A stretch of DNA of 35,687 nt, taken from assembly GCA_012729555.1 (NCBI GenBank), contig JAAYCX010000055.1, positions 1-35,687 on the forward strand. The letters are read 5' to 3'. The stretch is from Acidobacteriota bacterium (lineage in GTDB: Bacteria; Acidobacteriota; UBA6911). Shown here one piece after another: positions 32,593 to 35,687 of the stretch. Below the pieces are notes generated by a model. It was given only the letters and a program-made list of their open reading frames with translations. It was not told the DNA's origin and made no database searches. A program made the position numbers and the translations under genes. Numbering within the stretch: position 1 is the stretch's first letter; every line of letters begins with the position of its first letter.

Positions 32593-34251
32593 ATGAAACC
32601 TCAGGATCTCCACCGGCGCCTGCTCGAGCTCATCGTCCTGCGCGTCATCGTGCTCCTGGTCTGGCTCAACATCGCCCAGCGGCTGGGGCTGCTGCCCGAC
32701 CAGTTCCTTTCCCTCCCCTTCCTCCCCTTTTTCCATTTCCTGGCGCTCGGCCTGTCGCTCCTCTATCTCGTCGCCTGGTTCGGCCGGCGCTTTCCCCGGG
32801 CCCAGCTCCTGCTGCAGGCCGGGGCCGACCTCGCCCTGGCCACGGTGCTGGTGGCCCAGACCCGCGGGATCGAGAGCCCCTTCGTCCCCTTCTACCTCCT
32901 CGTCATCATCTACGCGAGCCTCATGATGGGGAAAAACGGCGGCATCCTCGCCGCCGCGCTGAGCACCATCCTCTACTCCGCCACGTTGATCGCCCCCCAC
33001 CTGGGGCTGCCGGGCCTCCCCGGGCCGAAGACGGACACGCTGCAGGCCGCCTTCCGGATCGCGGGGCACGCGCTGGGGTTCTGGGCCGTCGCCTTTCTCG
33101 GGACCTACCTCCACCGGCGGCTGCGGGTGGTGGAAAGCGAGCTGCGGGAAAAGATCGACACCCTCGAGCAGCTGCAGCACCTGAACGAGCACATCATCCG
33201 CAGCATCCGCAGCGGGCTGGTCACCACCGACCTGGGTGGGACGATCGCCACCTTCAACACCGCGGCCTCGGAACTGACGGGGCGCGAAGAGGCCGAGGTC
33301 CTCGGGACGCCGATCGCGAAGATCATCAGCGCCGAATTCTGGCAGCGGGTGCGCTCGGCCGACCTCCTCGGCAGCGCCCGGGCGCTGCGGCACGAGGAGT
33401 GGGTCGAGGTGCCGGGCGGCGCCCGGCGCTACCTCGGCTTCGGCGTCTCCCCCCTCTTCGGGGCCGACCGGGGGCTGATCGGCTACATCATCTCCTTCCA
33501 GGACCTGACCGAGATCCGCCGCCTGGAGGAAGAGGTCCGGCTCAAGGAGCGGATGGCCGCGATCGGGAGGATGGCGGCGGGGATCGCGCACGAGATCCGC
33601 AACCCGCTCACCGCCCTGCGCGGCTCGGCCGAGATCCTGAAGTCGCGGGCGAGCCTGCCCGAAAAGGACGCCCGGCTGCTCGACATCCTCGTGCGCGAAA
33701 GCGACCGGCTGAACACCTTCATCGAGGACTTCCTCGATTTCGCCCGCCCCCGGACCTACGCCCGGGAGTGGCTCGACCTGGTCCCGCTCCTGGGCGATTC
33801 GGTGACGCTCCTCGAAAACAGCCCCGAGATCAGGGCGAAATACCTGGTCACCCTGAAGGACGAAATCCCCTCCATCCGTATCCTGGGGAGCGCGGACCGG
33901 CTCAAACAGGTCTTCTGGAACCTGGCCCAGAACGGCATCCGGGCCATGCCGGACGGGGGGGAGCTGACGATCACCGTGCGCCGGGCGCCGGACGGGGCGG
34001 AGGTCGTGTTCGAGGACCGCGGGGTCGGGATGACGCCCGAGGAGCTGGAGCGGTTGTTTCAGCCTTTCAACTCCGGCTTCTCGAACGGGATGGGGCTGGG
34101 GCTGAGCATCATTTTTCAGATTATGGAAGACCATCAGGGTAAAATCTCCTTCGAGAGCGAAAAGGGGAAGGGGACGCGGGTGCGCCTCCTCTTCCCCACG
34201 GAGTCCGCCCCGCCCGGGGCGGGGCCGGAGCCGCACATTGCCGCGGGGTAA
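32593..34251 (+). CDS. pilS: Sensor histidine kinase PilS
   Basis: A 552-residue membrane kinase. About six helices occupy residues 10-175, followed by a short coiled segment, a PAS domain (about 195-310) and the HisKA/HATPase core. The phosphorylated residue is His333 in GIAHEIRNPL; the ATP-binding part has N, G1 and G2 boxes (FWNLAQNGIRAM, FEDRGVGM, GMGLGLSI). In characterised bacteria PilS senses pilin in the membrane and phosphorylates PilR to control pilA. The open frame runs further upstream, but I start at ATG 32593, where the first helix begins. The response regulator follows three bases later. Confidence 0.92.
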   Translation: MKPQDLHRRLLELIVLRVIVLLVWLNIAQRLGLLPDQFLSLPFLPFFHFLALGLSLLYLVAWFGRRFPRAQLLLQAGADLALATVLVAQTRGIESPFVPFYLLVIIYASLMMGKNGGILAAALSTILYSATLIAPHLGLPGLPGPKTDTLQAAFRIAGHALGFWAVAFLGTYLHRRLRVVESELREKIDTLEQLQHLNEHIIRSIRSGLVTTDLGGTIATFNTAASELTGREEAEVLGTPIAKIISAEFWQRVRSADLLGSARALRHEEWVEVPGGARRYLGFGVSPLFGADRGLIGYIISFQDLTEIRRLEEEVRLKERMAAIGRMAAGIAHEIRNPLTALRGSAEILKSRASLPEKDARLLDILVRESDRLNTFIEDFLDFARPRTYAREWLDLVPLLGDSVTLLENSPEIRAKYLVTLKDEIPSIRILGSADRLKQVFWNLAQNGIRAMPDGGELTITVRRAPDGAEVVFEDRGVGMTPEELERLFQPFNSGFSNGMGLGLSIIFQIMEDHQGKISFESEKGKGTRVRLLFPTESAPPGAGPEPHIAAG

Positions 34252-34254
34252 ACA

Positions 34255-35664
34255 ATGCCGAGCGTACTGATCGTAGACGACGAGCCGAACATCATCGAGA
34301 TCCTGGAGATCGTGCTCCAGGACGAGGGGATGGAGGTCCACCGGGCCTCGCGCGGGAGCGAGGCGCTCGCGATCCTCAAGAAGAAAGAGATCGATGTCGT
34401 CGTCAGCGATATCCGGATGCCCGACCTTTCGGGGGTGGAACTCCTGCGCGAAGCCAAGAAGATCGTGCCCGACACCGTGTTCGTCATGATCACGGCCTAC
34501 GCGAGCACCGAGACCGCCATCGAGGCGGTGCAGCACGGGGCCTACGATTACGTCACCAAGCCCTTCCAGCTCGACGACATCCGCGCCGTGGTGCGCCGGG
34601 CGATCGAGGAGCGGCGCCAGCAGCAGCCCGCCGCCCCCCCCGCCCCCGCCGAGATGGCGGCGGCGCAGGGGCAGAGTTTGTTTCAGGCGCTGCAGGGGAG
34701 CCACGTGGTCGGGCGCAGCCCGCGCATGGTGGAGGTCTACCGCACCATCGGGACGGTGGCGATGGGGGACAGCACCATCCTGATCACGGGGGAGAGCGGC
34801 ACCGGGAAGGAGCTGGTCGCGCGCGCCATCCACGAGGCCTCGCGGAGGAAGGAGAAGCCGTTCGTGTCGATCAACTGCAGCGCTTTCCCCGAGACCCTGC
34901 TCGAATCGGAGCTGTTCGGCTACATGAAAGGGGCGTTCACCGGCGCCAATAATAACAAGAAGGGGCTGTTCGAGGCCGCCGACGGCGGCTCGGTCTTCCT
35001 CGACGAGATCGGCGACATGACCCCGGCGATGCAGGTGAAGCTGCTGCGGGTGCTGCAGGAGCGGCGGTTGCGCCCGCTCGGGGGGACGGCCGAGATCCCG
35101 GTCGACGTCCGGGTGATTGCGGCCACCAACCGCGACCTCGAGGAGGGGATCCGCCAGGAGACCTTCCGCGAGGACCTCTACTACCGGATCGCCGTCATCA
35201 ACATCCACCTCCCCGCCCTGAGGGAGCGGCGGGAGGATATCGCGCTCCTCGCCGCGAGCTTCCTCGCCCATTACACCCAGAAGGCGGGGAAGGGGATCAC
35301 GGCGATCTCCCCGGAAGCCCTCCGGCTGCTCGAAGCCTATTCCTGGCCCGGCAACGTGCGCCAGCTCGAAAACGCCATCGAGCGCGCCGTCGCCCTCGAA
35401 ACCACCTCCGAAATCCAGCCCGAGCGCCTCCCCGACGCCGTGCGCCACCCCGCCGCCCCCGGCGCCGGCCCCGCCCCCGCCGACCTCTTCCCCCTCCCCG
35501 ACGGCCCCTTCGACCTCCCCGCCTTCCTCTCCCAGGTCGAAGCCAGCCTGATCACCCAGGCCCTCCGCCGCACTGACGGCAACCAGACGCTGGCCGCCCA
35601 GCGCCTCAACCTCAGCAAGGGCTCTCTCCGCCACCGGATGCTGACGCTCAACATCAAATTGTAA
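34255..35664 (+). CDS. pilR: Sigma-54-dependent response regulator PilR
   Basis: A 469-residue NtrC-type activator: receiver domain (1-120, phospho-acceptor Asp52 in SDIRMPD), AAA+ domain with Walker A GESGTGKE (179-186) and the sigma-54-contacting GAFTGA loop (226-231), and a C-terminal Fis-type helix-turn-helix ending in [12 protein letters not shown]. It would switch on genes with sigma-54 promoters, classically the major pilin pilA, which is not in the window and may lie just to the right. It is complete, ending 23 bases before the window edge. The call as PilR rather than another NtrC protein rests on the pilS and pilBTC neighbours. Confidence 0.92.
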   Translation: MPSVLIVDDEPNIIEILEIVLQDEGMEVHRASRGSEALAILKKKEIDVVVSDIRMPDLSGVELLREAKKIVPDTVFVMITAYASTETAIEAVQHGAYDYVTKPFQLDDIRAVVRRAIEERRQQQPAAPPAPAEMAAAQGQSLFQALQGSHVVGRSPRMVEVYRTIGTVAMGDSTILITGESGTGKELVARAIHEASRRKEKPFVSINCSAFPETLLESELFGYMKGAFTGANNNKKGLFEAADGGSVFLDEIGDMTPAMQVKLLRVLQERRLRPLGGTAEIPVDVRVIAATNRDLEEGIRQETFREDLYYRIAVINIHLPALRERREDIALLAASFLAHYTQKAGKGITAISPEALRLLEAYSWPGNVRQLENAIERAVALETTSEIQPERLPDAVRHPAAPGAGPAPADLFPLPDGPFDLPAFLSQVEASLITQALRRTDGNQTLAAQRLNLSKGSLRHRMLTLNIKL

Positions 35665-35687
35665 TCCCCGAAATCTTTCTTGGCACT

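Noticed and set aside
31063-35634. Very long open frame on the - strand opposite pilC, pilS and pilR
   Set aside because: It is a side effect of high GC content opposite well-supported genes. The translation is rich in Arg, Gly, His and Asp without any domain, and no start signals are seen.

Overview
The window is GC-rich bacterial chromosome, densely packed, with most genes on the + strand. It opens with the 3' end of a 23S rRNA gene, a 5S gene and the operon terminator. Gene content (NamZ/DUF1343, an MFS-spermidine-synthase-TPR fusion, ExeA/GspB, pilBTC-pilSR, a Lon/P-loop NTPase pair) suggests an uncultivated Acidobacteriota or a neighbouring deep-branching Gram-negative phylum. This placement is inference; the partial 23S would be the best marker. 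Type IV pilus genes, a predicted lipoprotein and GspB imply an outer membrane.

Region by region. 1-470: end of the rRNA operon. 500-5350: lon, a MobB-like NTPase, a secreted two-PDZ protein, and lexA with a near-consensus promoter embedded in inverted repeats, followed by a small unknown gene. 5470-5505: three DnaA-box matches in an unusually AT-rich patch. 5520-10530: an ADP-ribosylglycohydrolase homologue with eroded metal ligands, then a sodium:solute symporter, a NamZ-type exo-muramidase and a COG3375 acetyltransferase-like protein, which together look like a peptidoglycan-fragment scavenging cluster. 10535-13150: the initiator tRNA with promoter and terminator, a class III-type sirtuin, and a convergent CoA-transferase. 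13525-22240: a zinc-ribbon membrane protein, lipoprotein MsrA, the MFS/spermidine-synthase/TPR giant, phosphofructokinase, a lytic transglycosylase and a malate/lactate-type dehydrogenase.

22437-24714: exeA and gspB, which couple the cell wall to a type II secretion or pilus machine. 24750-26525: the most interesting locus, a single long gene interrupted by one in-frame UGA. The reading frame stays open and coherent on both sides, a strong ribosome binding site precedes it, the UGA lies in a U-x-x-C redox motif resembling the UGSC selenoprotein family, and a SECIS-like hairpin with G at the start of its apical loop begins just downstream. I interpret it as a selenoprotein in which a UGSC-type domain is fused to a second large domain of unknown function. 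A naive gene caller would split it into two hypothetical proteins.

26557-28109: a small secreted protein, a ThiS/MoaD-like sulfur carrier ending in Gly-Gly, and a convergent aspartate/glutamate racemase with a promoter placed for a leaderless mRNA. 28370-35664: pilB, pilT, pilC, then pilS and pilR, encoding the type IV pilus extension and retraction motors, the platform protein and the sigma-54-dependent two-component regulator.
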